Origin: Halioglobus sp.
Lineage (GTDB): Bacteria; Pseudomonadota; Gammaproteobacteria; Pseudomonadales; Halieaceae
DNA length: 64,000 nucleotides
Assembly: GCA_013214285.1 (NCBI GenBank)
Contig: JABSPW010000005.1
Location: 1-64,000 of the forward strand
Reading direction: 5' to 3'
Shown: positions 39,769 to 49,285 of the stretch, in pieces
Numbering within the stretch: position 1 is the stretch's first letter
Layout of the letters: each line of letters opens with the position of its first letter
Position numbers and translations under genes: made by a program
Notes under the pieces: generated by a model
Told to the model about the DNA's origin: nothing
What the model saw: the letters and a program-made list of their open reading frames with translations, nothing else
Database searches by the model: none

Positions 39769-40444
39769 AGTCAGCAATATCAACAAGACTTTTATGCTCG
39801 GGGACAGCGAAGTCCGCGCACTGAATAACATTAACCTGCGTATAGAACCCGGCGAATACCTGTCCGTGATGGGGCCATCGGGTTCTGGCAAATCTACCCT
39901 GATGAACATGCTCGGACTGCTGGATCGCCCGGACGAAGGGCGTTATTTGCTAAACAACGTCGATACCCTGGTTTTGGATGAAAATGCGCGGGCGCGCCTG
40001 CGGCGAGAAAAGATCGGTTTTGTTTTCCAGTCTTACCACCTGATTCCAAGGCTGTCCGCTCAGGAAAATATTGAAATGCCCTTAATGCTGGCGGGCGTCC
40101 CGGCGAGGGAACGCCATGCGTCTGTGGCGATTATTTTGGAAAAACTGGGTATGGCACGGCGTGCGCATCACCTCCCTAACCAACTATCGGGTGGTGAACG
40201 ACAGCGGGTCGCTATCGGCCGCAGTATCGTCATGAAGCCTGCTATCCTGCTGGCGGACGAACCTACCGGCAACCTGGATTCAAATTCGGGCAGGGAAGTC
40301 ACCGAAATACTCGAACACTTAAACAAGGAGGGTCTCACCCTGCTGATCGTTACACACGATAATGCAATGGGTGAGAGGGCCAGGCGCCGCATTCACATGC
40401 GAGATGGTCTGGTCATCAGCGATAAGGCTCACGAGGCCGCCTGA
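39761..40444 (+). CDS. ABC transporter ATP-binding protein (MacB/LolD type)
   Basis: GPSGSGKST Walker A, LSGGERQRVAIGRS, LADEPTGNLD. Confidence 0.95.
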   Translation: MIEVSNINKTFMLGDSEVRALNNINLRIEPGEYLSVMGPSGSGKSTLMNMLGLLDRPDEGRYLLNNVDTLVLDENARARLRREKIGFVFQSYHLIPRLSAQENIEMPLMLAGVPARERHASVAIILEKLGMARRAHHLPNQLSGGERQRVAIGRSIVMKPAILLADEPTGNLDSNSGREVTEILEHLNKEGLTLLIVTHDNAMGERARRRIHMRDGLVISDKAHEAA

Positions 40445-41653
40445 TTGCGCGCGCTGGACCTCTTGCGCTTTACTTTGCTCTCACTGCGGCGTCAGCGTTT
40501 TCGCAGCAGTATGCTTCTCATCGCGGTGAGTCTGGGCGTCAGTGCTGTGGTAGTGCTGACCGCATTGGGAGAAGGCGCCAGAGCCTATGTGTTAGGCGAG
40601 TTTGCTTTCCTTGGCAAGAACACAATCATCATGGTGCCCGGCAGGAAGGAGACAACCGGAGGCATGCCCCCCATATCCGGTGCCGCCACCAATGATATTA
40701 CGCTCGAGGAAGTGGCCGCTCTCGGACGATCCGTACCCGGCATCACCGCCCTGACCCCCATGGTACTTGGCAATGGGCCGGTATCGCACAAATCGCGGGA
40801 ACGAGACAGCATGGTGGGCGGGACCACGGCCGCCTTTTTCGATATTCAACAACTCGAGATCGCTCAGGGCAGCATGCTGCCCGACATGCCGCTGACTGAG
40901 AGCAAACCGGTGGCCGTCATCGGCCAGACGCTGAAAGAGGAGCTTTTCGATAACCGGCGCGCGGTCGGCCAGTGGGTGCGTTTGCGGGACTATCGCTTCC
41001 GGGTGATCGGCGTGCTGGAAGGCACGGGAGACGCCTTCGGTGCAGATCTCAGCGAGGCAATTTTGATCCCTGTGGCTTCCGCACAGTCGGTGTTCAACGT
41101 GCACGGAGTGTTCCGCGTGATGATGAAGGTCAAGGACAACTACAACATCGAGGCAGTTAAAGCGAACATCGCAAAACGTATGCAGGAATTACATAGTGGC
41201 GAGAGGGATGTCACTCTCATCAGCCCCGACGCAATGCTAAGCACCTTCGACAGCATTTTACAGGTCATGACACTGGGAGTAGCCGGGATCGCCGGTATCA
41301 GCCTGGTTGTATCTGGCATACTGGTGATGAACGTGACACTGATGTCAGTTAAACAGCGCACGGCGGAAATCGGCCTGTTGAAAGCGCTCGGTGCACCCGC
41401 CTATCAAGTACGCACACTGTTTCTCAGTGAGGCAGCCACCATCGCTGCACTGGGCGCACTGATCGGCATGCTGGTTGGGCATATAGTGGTGCTGATCGGC
41501 CGACAACTCTACCCCTCCGTGCCTTTTTCCACGCCAACCTGGGCATTAGGGGCAGCATTGGTGTTGGCAGTAGGTACCGCCCTGCTTTTCGCCTGGCTAC
41601 CCGCGCAACAGGCAGCGGACATGGAACCCGTTGATGCACTGGGTAGAAAATGA
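40445..41653 (+). CDS. ABC transporter permease (MacB/FtsX-like)
   Basis: MacB periplasmic core plus FtsX-like C-terminal (SVKQRTAEIGLLKALGAPAYQVRTLFLSEA). Confidence 0.92.
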   Translation: MRALDLLRFTLLSLRRQRFRSSMLLIAVSLGVSAVVVLTALGEGARAYVLGEFAFLGKNTIIMVPGRKETTGGMPPISGAATNDITLEEVAALGRSVPGITALTPMVLGNGPVSHKSRERDSMVGGTTAAFFDIQQLEIAQGSMLPDMPLTESKPVAVIGQTLKEELFDNRRAVGQWVRLRDYRFRVIGVLEGTGDAFGADLSEAILIPVASAQSVFNVHGVFRVMMKVKDNYNIEAVKANIAKRMQELHSGERDVTLISPDAMLSTFDSILQVMTLGVAGIAGISLVVSGILVMNVTLMSVKQRTAEIGLLKALGAPAYQVRTLFLSEAATIAALGALIGMLVGHIVVLIGRQLYPSVPFSTPTWALGAALVLAVGTALLFAWLPAQQAADMEPVDALGRK

Positions 41654-41659
41654 ATTATC

Positions 41660-42856
41660 ATGCTACTGAATGACTGGTTGCACTGGGTGGTCCAGGCAGT
41701 CACTACCGCCCGACTGCGCAGCCTGCTGACTGCCCTGGGTATCAGCATCGGTATCGCCGCCGTCACCTTGCTCACATCCATCGGCGAGGGCATTCGCGTC
41801 TACCTAATTGACAGTTTCTCGGAATTCGGCACACGCATTATCGCAATCACCCCCGGCAAGGTCGAGACGGGAGGTATGCCTACCCTCGCGAATACGATAC
41901 GTCCCTTATCGTTGGAAGACGCCCGGCAATTGGGCCGCCTGCCCCATGTCGAGTATGTCGTGCCTTTCATACAGGGCACGGCGAAAATCGAAGCAGGGCA
42001 ATACCACCGGGATACCGACATCTATGGCGTCGGCCCGGACATGGCCAAAGCCTGGCGTTTCCAAGTCGCCCAGGGGCGCTTTCTGCCTTCAGGGGACCTC
42101 GTCAACTCACGTTATTTTGCAGTCATCGGATCGAAGGTTAAGGAGGAGCTGTTTAACGGCAGCAATCCTCTAGGCAATTATGTCCGTATCGGCGGTAGCC
42201 GATTCCGGGTGATTGGTGTCATGGAGAGTAAGGGACAACTGCTCGGTTTTGACCTGGACGATGCTGTCTATATCCCCGTGGACATCGCTATGCAAATGTT
42301 CAACAAAAATAGCCTGATGGAAATTGACGTCGTCTTCAAAGAGACGACCACCTCTAATGCGATGAGTCAGCGTGTACTGGAATTACTGATTCGACGCCAT
42401 GGGGACGAGGACGTCACCCTATTTACCCAAGAGGATATGTTGTCCACCCTGGACGACATACTCTCCATCATGAAAATGGCAGTCGGAGCGCTGGGCGGCA
42501 TTGCTCTGGTGGTGGGGGGCGTTGGCGTGCTGACCATCATGACCACCGCACTGAAAGAGCGAACGCAGGAGATCGGCTTACTGCGCGCGGTGGGCTGTAC
42601 CCGTGAGCAAATCCGCTGGATGTTCCTGGGCGAGGCAATATTTTTATCCGGTTTGGGAGGCCTGCTAGGTATCAGCATGGTTGTGATCCTGGTGATCAGC
42701 CTGAACACTTTCGTACCCGCCCTGCCGATCGCATTACAACCTCTCTATGCACTCGCATCACTCGGCCTGAGTTGCGCTATCGGACTGGTGTCAGGGATTT
42801 CTCCCGCCATGCACGCTGCGCAGCTGGATCCAATCGAAGCCTTGCGCTCAAACTAA
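41660..42856 (+). CDS. ABC transporter permease (MacB/FtsX-like), second paralogue
   Basis: ALKERTQEIGLLRAVGCTREQIRWMFLGEA; MacB core. Confidence 0.92.
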   Translation: MLLNDWLHWVVQAVTTARLRSLLTALGISIGIAAVTLLTSIGEGIRVYLIDSFSEFGTRIIAITPGKVETGGMPTLANTIRPLSLEDARQLGRLPHVEYVVPFIQGTAKIEAGQYHRDTDIYGVGPDMAKAWRFQVAQGRFLPSGDLVNSRYFAVIGSKVKEELFNGSNPLGNYVRIGGSRFRVIGVMESKGQLLGFDLDDAVYIPVDIAMQMFNKNSLMEIDVVFKETTTSNAMSQRVLELLIRRHGDEDVTLFTQEDMLSTLDDILSIMKMAVGALGGIALVVGGVGVLTIMTTALKERTQEIGLLRAVGCTREQIRWMFLGEAIFLSGLGGLLGISMVVILVISLNTFVPALPIALQPLYALASLGLSCAIGLVSGISPAMHAAQLDPIEALRSN

Positions 42857-42896
42857 AAGCCGATCGAGACCCACCAAGCCGTCATACTGCCCTCCC

Positions 42897-44027
42897 TCAG
42901 AGATCCGTGTCCAGACCTGTTAGCGTCTGTCCGCCTTTTCCCGGCGTCTGGCCGCGCTGAATAAACCACGCCGACCAGAGACCTAAGCTGAAGAAACCTA
43001 AAAGGAACCCTGCGATGACCGGTCTTCGATTGGCGGCCGGTTCCAGTATCTCGGACTTATCCATCTCGGCCATAACTGCCCAGCGGGTGTCACCCACCGG
43101 TATACTGGAATAGGCGGAAAGCACATCGATACCCCGGTAGTCGGGCGTGAATTCGACACCGCTCTCTCCTTGCAGTGCTCGCGCCACAGTCGCCGAGTCC
43201 ACTCGCTGCCTGAGTACCGTCGATACGTCAGAAAATCGGGACTCACTGCGCATCAGATAGTCTACTCCGACGAGGTAGGTTTCACCTGTTTCACCCATAC
43301 CTGCATCGAATTGCATAATCTTATGGATGCGATCAGTGGGCACTTGCAGCGCGATAACCCCTAGCAAATCACCGCTTTTATGGAACATAGCCCGCGCCAG
43401 GAACATGGCCGGCGCATAATCGCTCGGCGGATAGGCCTGCAGATCACTTACTCTTACGGCGTCACTATCCGGCGCTTGAATCACCTGACGGAAGACCTCA
43501 CCAAGGCCTGTATCTTTATAGGGCCCAGTTAACAGATTGGTCGCGAAATCGTCCTCTTTCAACACCGAGTAATGGATATCGCCATCCGGGCTGATCAGGA
43601 AGAAATCGTAATAGCCGCGTTCGGTCACAAAACGCTTCGCCATCGGGTGTATGCGTTCGTGCAATGCATCGTATATCGCTGCATTGTGTGACTGACCATC
43701 TGCACTAATCTCCTTTCCCTCGATGTACCGTTGCCGCAATGACGCAGCTGGATCATGCCCGGCAGCCAAACCTTCGCGCCAAGCAGACACAACCCAGTCC
43801 TGCTCAGCAATAAAAAACCGATTGACACTCCAAAATCTCAGTTCCGCTTCTGCTGTGTCGAGATAACGCTGCAAGGCACCATGCCGTAAGGCACCGAGCA
43901 GCACGAGGCGATCACCGACTGCCTCGATACGTTCATTGATCTGATAGCGGTTCACTACCCAACCAGACAATAGTGTCGCCAGCGCGAGAGCGCTAACGAC
44001 AACCAACCAGTAGCGGCCTCTACTCAC
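42897..44027 (-). CDS. Membrane-anchored Cache (PDC) sensory protein without output domain
   Basis: TM - extracytoplasmic region with double-Cache features (GYYDFFLISPDGDIHYSVLKEDDFATNL, LLGVIALQVPTDRIHKIM, GETGETYLVG) - TM - short tail. Confidence 0.75.
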   Translation of the reverse strand: MSRGRYWLVVVSALALATLLSGWVVNRYQINERIEAVGDRLVLLGALRHGALQRYLDTAEAELRFWSVNRFFIAEQDWVVSAWREGLAAGHDPAASLRQRYIEGKEISADGQSHNAAIYDALHERIHPMAKRFVTERGYYDFFLISPDGDIHYSVLKEDDFATNLLTGPYKDTGLGEVFRQVIQAPDSDAVRVSDLQAYPPSDYAPAMFLARAMFHKSGDLLGVIALQVPTDRIHKIMQFDAGMGETGETYLVGVDYLMRSESRFSDVSTVLRQRVDSATVARALQGESGVEFTPDYRGIDVLSAYSSIPVGDTRWAVMAEMDKSEILEPAANRRPVIAGFLLGFFSLGLWSAWFIQRGQTPGKGGQTLTGLDTDL

Positions 44028-45334
44028 CCATTACCTCCCGCAGGGCCAACGACCCGGTGGCTGTTTTTAGACAACAGCATCTGGTCGCGCACCAGGGCAT
44101 CCACGGCCTGCCAGGTAAAGGAGAAGTGCTCGAACTCCGACTGATTGATTTTTTCCTCGTCCAAGCCCCTGACAACCTCGGCCAGCATGGCCATCAGCTG
44201 ATTTTTCAGTTCGTGCAACTGCGGCTCATCTTTCGCTGCGCGCGCCTGGTGGGCAATGCCAAGCAAACGCTGGTTGAACTCCCCCATACGCACACGATGG
44301 GCATTCTTCCAACGCGAGCGCAAGGCCAGCCCGGCCGAGAACAGGATCACCAGGGCATACAATAGGCCGGAAAACAAGCGTGCGTTTTCTTGCAAGACGC
44401 CGGGTTTCTCCCGCTCATAATACTGTCGTGCACCCGGGTGCGTTGCCAGAGGACTGCGGGCATCGTCGTGCAGCGGTTCGATAAAACCGGCTAGTGGCAT
44501 GCGCGAGGCGATCTCGCTTCGCGCCTCAAAAATACTGCGAGTAAACGCGTATACTAGGGTCGCCGGCAGATCCTTCGTAGACACCAACAACCGGTTAACT
44601 ACCGCAGTCGGTAAATCATCTGCCGGCAAGGTCGGATGACCGCGGTAAGAGCCCTGGGGGATAAACCCCGCCGATAGGGCAGGCTGGTTGAGTGACAACG
44701 CAGCCGCCTGATGGATCGGCACCAACTCCATGGCCTGGTCGCCGATCAATTCACGTATCGGCCGGTTACCCGGCGCACGAACACGGAATACTGCGTCGAT
44801 TTGAGCCTGTTCCAAGGCAAAGTTTGCGGCGCTAGCCGCCATGGGCAACGCATCAATTTCGTCCTCACCCAGCCCGTAGTGCTCCATCAAAAGCCAGAAA
44901 GACGTTTCCTGTGCACTGGACACGGGAGGAATGCCAACACTTTTACCCCGCAGGTCTGAGACTTGTTTTATTCCAGCCGGCCCATTGACCACCAGGTGAT
45001 AGGCATCCGCGTATAGCACGGCGACACCCAGCGCCTCTTCCGGCAATACCGCGTCGGCCTGCGCCGTCGCCATGTCAAATTGACCCTGTTCAAGCAGTGC
45101 CATATTTTCGATGGTGCCACCGGTTTCAAATACAGACAGCTGGAAGCCTCTGTTCATATCATTCACGACATCAGCGATGGCAGTCATGAGCTGGAAGCTC
45201 TCACTGTGCGCCTTGCCGGCACCGACCATGATGACCTGCTCGGAGCGCCCTCCAAGCCACAACAGCAACGCCAGCAAAGTGGCAATCCACACCAGCACAA
45301 CTAACAATAGTCTTGAACGAAGATTCGCTAGCAC
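44024..45334 (-). CDS. TAXI-family TRAP-type solute-binding protein with C-terminal TM and cytoplasmic tail
   Basis: SEQVIMVGAGKAHSESFQLMTAIADVVNDMNRGFQLSVFETGGTIENMALLEQGQFDMATAQAD; later TM LLYALVILFSAGLALRSRW plus coiled tail. Confidence 0.85.
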   Translation of the reverse strand: MLANLRSRLLLVVLVWIATLLALLLWLGGRSEQVIMVGAGKAHSESFQLMTAIADVVNDMNRGFQLSVFETGGTIENMALLEQGQFDMATAQADAVLPEEALGVAVLYADAYHLVVNGPAGIKQVSDLRGKSVGIPPVSSAQETSFWLLMEHYGLGEDEIDALPMAASAANFALEQAQIDAVFRVRAPGNRPIRELIGDQAMELVPIHQAAALSLNQPALSAGFIPQGSYRGHPTLPADDLPTAVVNRLLVSTKDLPATLVYAFTRSIFEARSEIASRMPLAGFIEPLHDDARSPLATHPGARQYYEREKPGVLQENARLFSGLLYALVILFSAGLALRSRWKNAHRVRMGEFNQRLLGIAHQARAAKDEPQLHELKNQLMAMLAEVVRGLDEEKINQSEFEHFSFTWQAVDALVRDQMLLSKNSHRVVGPAGGNG

Positions 45335-45427
45335 ATGACAGCCCCAGGCCCAACGCGTATTATCAAGTTTTCAAACTAACAAAGGCCGCGACCTAGGGTT
45401 CACCATAAACCCGCCGTAGTCCGGACT

Positions 45428-46759
45428 CTACAGAACCCAGGACAGGTTAATAATCACCGATAGGGCCCGATTCGTATTAAACTCACCGCCAAAATCCTGC
45501 GCGTTAATGTTGGCACTACCCAGGTCGGCGTAGTTAAGATAGCCACCGAACCTGATGCTGTCGTTAAGGTGATAGCGCGCTCCCAAAGCGTAGCGAATCT
45601 GCCGATCTATAGGTAACTGGGCATTCCGGTCGCGAGCCTTTACCGGGTTGCTGTCATAAGCGATACCGCCGGTGAGGTCACAACGATCATGCAGCTTGTA
45701 TTGGACGCCCCAGGCATAATGCCAGGTGTCGCGCCAGCGGGTGGTAATGCCGCTCTGTCCATCCTGGGTTGACACAAGGACATTATCCAGGGCACTCCAG
45801 TTATCCCAACCCAAACTGAGATCCACGCCCCAACGTTCATCCAGATCCTGATGAATGCTGAAGCGAACGTACTCAGCCAGAGGGAGCTCTGTGTCTGTCG
45901 CGAGCGTGCGAAAGACCTCGCTGCCTTCCCCAAACCGATCGAAAGCCAGGTTGACCTTGCCATCCCCATCGAACTTTAGATCGACTTCACTCTGGTAAAA
46001 CAGTCCAAAGCGACTACCGGGACGCAGCTCATACAGGGCACCAAGCGAAAAGGCGCCGGTAATGTCATCTCCATCAAGCGAACCCTCTCCATCGCCCACT
46101 GCCGCCAGGTTCCCTGGAACAGCGAAATCCAGCTCCAGGTCGCCGTACACCGCCTGCGCCGAGACACCCACTGATAGATGATCGGTCAACCGGTAGGCAA
46201 TGGTGGGACTGAGCGCCATAATGCGCAGGGACACCTTGGTGGCCTGATACCGTCCGACCCAATCTTTGCCGTAATCAAAACCCGCTCCAGAAAGGCCACC
46301 CAGCGCCACCCCCACGTGCCACTGGTCAGAATCGATATCGTGCACGTAGGCCAGGGACGCAGCGGGGGATGTCTCACCGGCGTTACCCCCGTCTGTGCCC
46401 CCATTCGGCGGCTCACTATAGCCCACGTCGAATGTCATGTCGCCAATGATAGCCCCGGCGGAAACGAACAAGTGAGACCCCTCAAGCGCACTGATACTCG
46501 CCGGGTTGTAAGCAATGGTCATGGCCTCGTCCACTCCGGCGGCCGCCCCGGCCGCGGCGCGACCGCCTGCGAAATCGCCGTACTCGTTCAACCACAAGCC
46601 ACCTGCCGACACCGCACTGGAAGCGCTAATCATTGCCAGCAAGGCGCAGGCGTGTACTGTCCTGGTCATGCGTCTTTTTCTCCACCACTGCCGGACTGTC
46701 TCATGGCTTTCCTGTGCGGTCCGGGCGAGCATCATAGCGGAATGATGCTCCACCTGCAC
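45428..46759 (-). CDS. OmpP1/FadL family outer membrane transporter
   Basis: GGLWLNEYGDFAGGRAAAGAAAGVDEAMTIAYNPASISALEG; paralogue of 14631-15857. True start probably the internal MTRTVHACALLAM. Confidence 0.9.
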   Translation of the reverse strand: MQVEHHSAMMLARTAQESHETVRQWWRKRRMTRTVHACALLAMISASSAVSAGGLWLNEYGDFAGGRAAAGAAAGVDEAMTIAYNPASISALEGSHLFVSAGAIIGDMTFDVGYSEPPNGGTDGGNAGETSPAASLAYVHDIDSDQWHVGVALGGLSGAGFDYGKDWVGRYQATKVSLRIMALSPTIAYRLTDHLSVGVSAQAVYGDLELDFAVPGNLAAVGDGEGSLDGDDITGAFSLGALYELRPGSRFGLFYQSEVDLKFDGDGKVNLAFDRFGEGSEVFRTLATDTELPLAEYVRFSIHQDLDERWGVDLSLGWDNWSALDNVLVSTQDGQSGITTRWRDTWHYAWGVQYKLHDRCDLTGGIAYDSNPVKARDRNAQLPIDRQIRYALGARYHLNDSIRFGGYLNYADLGSANINAQDFGGEFNTNRALSVIINLSWVL

Positions 46760-47007
46760 GGCCCTTTATTGGCGGCACGTTGGGCGACTCGCGAGCGCAT
46801 CTCGAGGCGAAGGTCTGCGGCTATGTCAGCTCTTGGTGGTGACTCACACCACCGCAGGCTCAAGGCTGGCGAGGCGCAAACTGCCCAGGAGTTAACTTTT
46901 GCTAGTTTTACCGGCCACTCCCGCCATTCATCCACCAAGCGTTTTCCTATACGTTTACACTGGCTATTGACAATGTCCTCTGATTGGGGCGTTTTTCGAG
47001 GAATATT

Positions 47008-48132
47008 ATGCAAACTGATTTCTGTAAAGAGCTGGGCATTGAGTTACCAATCTTTGCCTTCACCCATTGTCGCGACGTTGTCGTTGCCGTCAGCAAGGCC
47101 GGCGGGATTGGCGTGCTAGGAGCGGTTGGTTTCTCCGCCGAGCGGCTGAAAGAAGAACTGGACTGGATTGACGAGCATATCGGCGATCATATTTATGGAG
47201 TAGATACGGCCATTCCCCAAAAGTATGAGGGTATGGATAAAACCACTCCAGAAGCGCTGGTTAAGATGCTGCAGGAGGCAATCCCGGACCAACACCGAGA
47301 GTTCGCGAGCAAAATGTTGTCCGATGCAGGTGTGCCAGAGTGGCCGGAAGGTGATGACGAGGTTACCCTGAGCTTTTCCGCGGTGCAGGCCCAGGCGCTC
47401 ATCGATGAGGCGCTTACCCGGCCCAACTGCCGCATGATTGTCAATGCCCTGGGAACACCCCCGGACGATGTCATTAAGCAAGTTCATGATGCCGGTCGCT
47501 TGATCGGCGCACTGGCCGGTCGGCTCAAACACGGTTTAGCCCATAAGGCAGCGGGACTGGACTTTATCGTATGCCAAGGCTCCGAGGGCGGTGGCCACGC
47601 CGGCGAGGTAACCTCCATGATCCTCTGGCCACAAATGGTCGATGCGGTCGCCCCACTGCCGATCCTGGCTGCAGGCGGCATTGGCAACGGACGTCAGATC
47701 CTGGCCGCACTCGCCATGGGCGCTCAGGGCGTTTGGCTGGGATCTCGCTGGTTGGTATCCGAGGAGGCACATGCAGAACCCGCGCAACGCGAGTCTTATA
47801 TGAACGCAACCTCTGAAGATACGGTGCGCTCGCGCTCGTTCACGGGCAAGACAGCGCGCATGCTGAAGAACGAGTGGACAGAGGCCTGGGCGCGTGATGA
47901 CACGCCCGATCCACTCCCCATGCCACTGCAAGGTTATCTGACTTTTGATGCGGTCCGGCGCACCAGCCGTTATGCTGGCAGCGGCGACTGCCAGAAGGTA
48001 GCATTCAACCCAATCGGCCAGGTTGTGGGCCAGATCAACGAGGTAGAATCGTGTCGCGACATCGTGTTCCAGTTGCTGAACGAGTACACGGATGCACTAG
48101 ACAACATCAATGCGCTGACACCTGAAACCTGA
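47008..48132 (+). CDS. Nitronate monooxygenase-like (NMO/2-nitropropane dioxygenase family)
   Basis: PIFAFTHCRDVVVAVSKAGGIGVLGA, FIVCQGSEGGGHAGEV, PILAAGGIGNGRQILAALAMGAQGVWLGSRW. Confidence 0.92.
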   Translation: MQTDFCKELGIELPIFAFTHCRDVVVAVSKAGGIGVLGAVGFSAERLKEELDWIDEHIGDHIYGVDTAIPQKYEGMDKTTPEALVKMLQEAIPDQHREFASKMLSDAGVPEWPEGDDEVTLSFSAVQAQALIDEALTRPNCRMIVNALGTPPDDVIKQVHDAGRLIGALAGRLKHGLAHKAAGLDFIVCQGSEGGGHAGEVTSMILWPQMVDAVAPLPILAAGGIGNGRQILAALAMGAQGVWLGSRWLVSEEAHAEPAQRESYMNATSEDTVRSRSFTGKTARMLKNEWTEAWARDDTPDPLPMPLQGYLTFDAVRRTSRYAGSGDCQKVAFNPIGQVVGQINEVESCRDIVFQLLNEYTDALDNINALTPET

Positions 48133-48534
48133 AACCACCGGCGGGCCGGCTAATCGGTCGTCCCGTCGCCCTTTTCCTCCCAAGCAGGACAGGGTCGCCA
48201 TACGCAGCGGTAATCAGCATCGCTGATCCTGGTGATACCCCAACCACCCATGTCCACTGCCGGGGCGACGGCGCGCTCATCGGCGCCTGACTGGTCGCGG
48301 TATCTACCTGCCCTTCCCAAGCCGATATCCCTATCTTTCAACTCTGTCATCACATGCCCTGACCTGCCCCGTTGCCAGAGCGTCATTGTGCAGAGCCGGA
48401 GCAGATGGTGGAACATCCAATTCGCCCAAGGTCCGTCCTGGCGGGCACGATCCTTGGTGAGATACCAGGATGACGCCTGCCCGCTATTCCGTTAGGGTGT
48501 TAACGAGTACCTACTCGAGAGGCTACCTGTCGTC

Positions 48535-49110
48535 ATGGAATTTATCCCGGTAGATGATGAGAACTCGGACCAGGCCATCGCGATCTTGTCAGCAGCGTTT
48601 CATGACGACCCCGTCATCAATTGGTGCTGTTGCCACCCTGCCTCCATGACCGCTTTTTTCCAATTCACCTTGCCGGTATTCACGCGTCACAAGCTCACCT
48701 ACCTGGATTCGCAGGCACGTGGCTGCGCCTCCTGGTTGGGCCCAAATGAAAAACCCACGTCGCCGATTACCTTCACGGGTATACGCCAGGTTTTCGGCAT
48801 CGCAGGGTTTACCGGTCTTTACCGCATGCTGCTCGGCGCCAACACCACCGAACGCTACCACCCCAAAACGCCCCACTACTATCTGTTCGCTATCGGCGTC
48901 ACCCCGGACAGCAAAGGCAAAGGCATCGGTACAAGGCTGATATCTCATATGTTGCAACGCTGCGATGCGGAGGGCATGCCCGCTTATCTGGAAAATTCCA
49001 AGCAAGAGAACTTAACCTTTTACACCGGCCACGGCTTTACTGTGAAGGAGCAGGTGCGCTTTGCACCGTCGGCACCACCCCTGTGGTTGATGTGGCGCGA
49101 GCCGAACTAA
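48535..49110 (+). CDS. GNAT family N-acetyltransferase
   Basis: LFAIGVTPDSKGKGIGTRLISHMLQRCDAEGMPAYLENSKQENLTFYTGHGF acetyl-CoA motif. Confidence 0.88.
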   Translation: MEFIPVDDENSDQAIAILSAAFHDDPVINWCCCHPASMTAFFQFTLPVFTRHKLTYLDSQARGCASWLGPNEKPTSPITFTGIRQVFGIAGFTGLYRMLLGANTTERYHPKTPHYYLFAIGVTPDSKGKGIGTRLISHMLQRCDAEGMPAYLENSKQENLTFYTGHGFTVKEQVRFAPSAPPLWLMWREPN

Positions 49111-49285
49111 GTCACCAGGCACCCTGTTACGCGGGACGACTTGGTCAGTCCCGCGATCAATTGCGTAGCCCCGTCTGTCACCTCAAAGCCGAAGCATCGA
49201 TAGCTGCGGGCCTGTGGGCGTATTTACGGCGGAAGCAAGAACCACGTGCTGGCAACAACAATAGCGGCTGCTGGCTATCGCACAA

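Noticed and set aside
48150-48416. 88-aa minus-strand ORF between NMO and GNAT genes
   Set aside because: No recognisable domain; likely chance ORF or decayed sequence.
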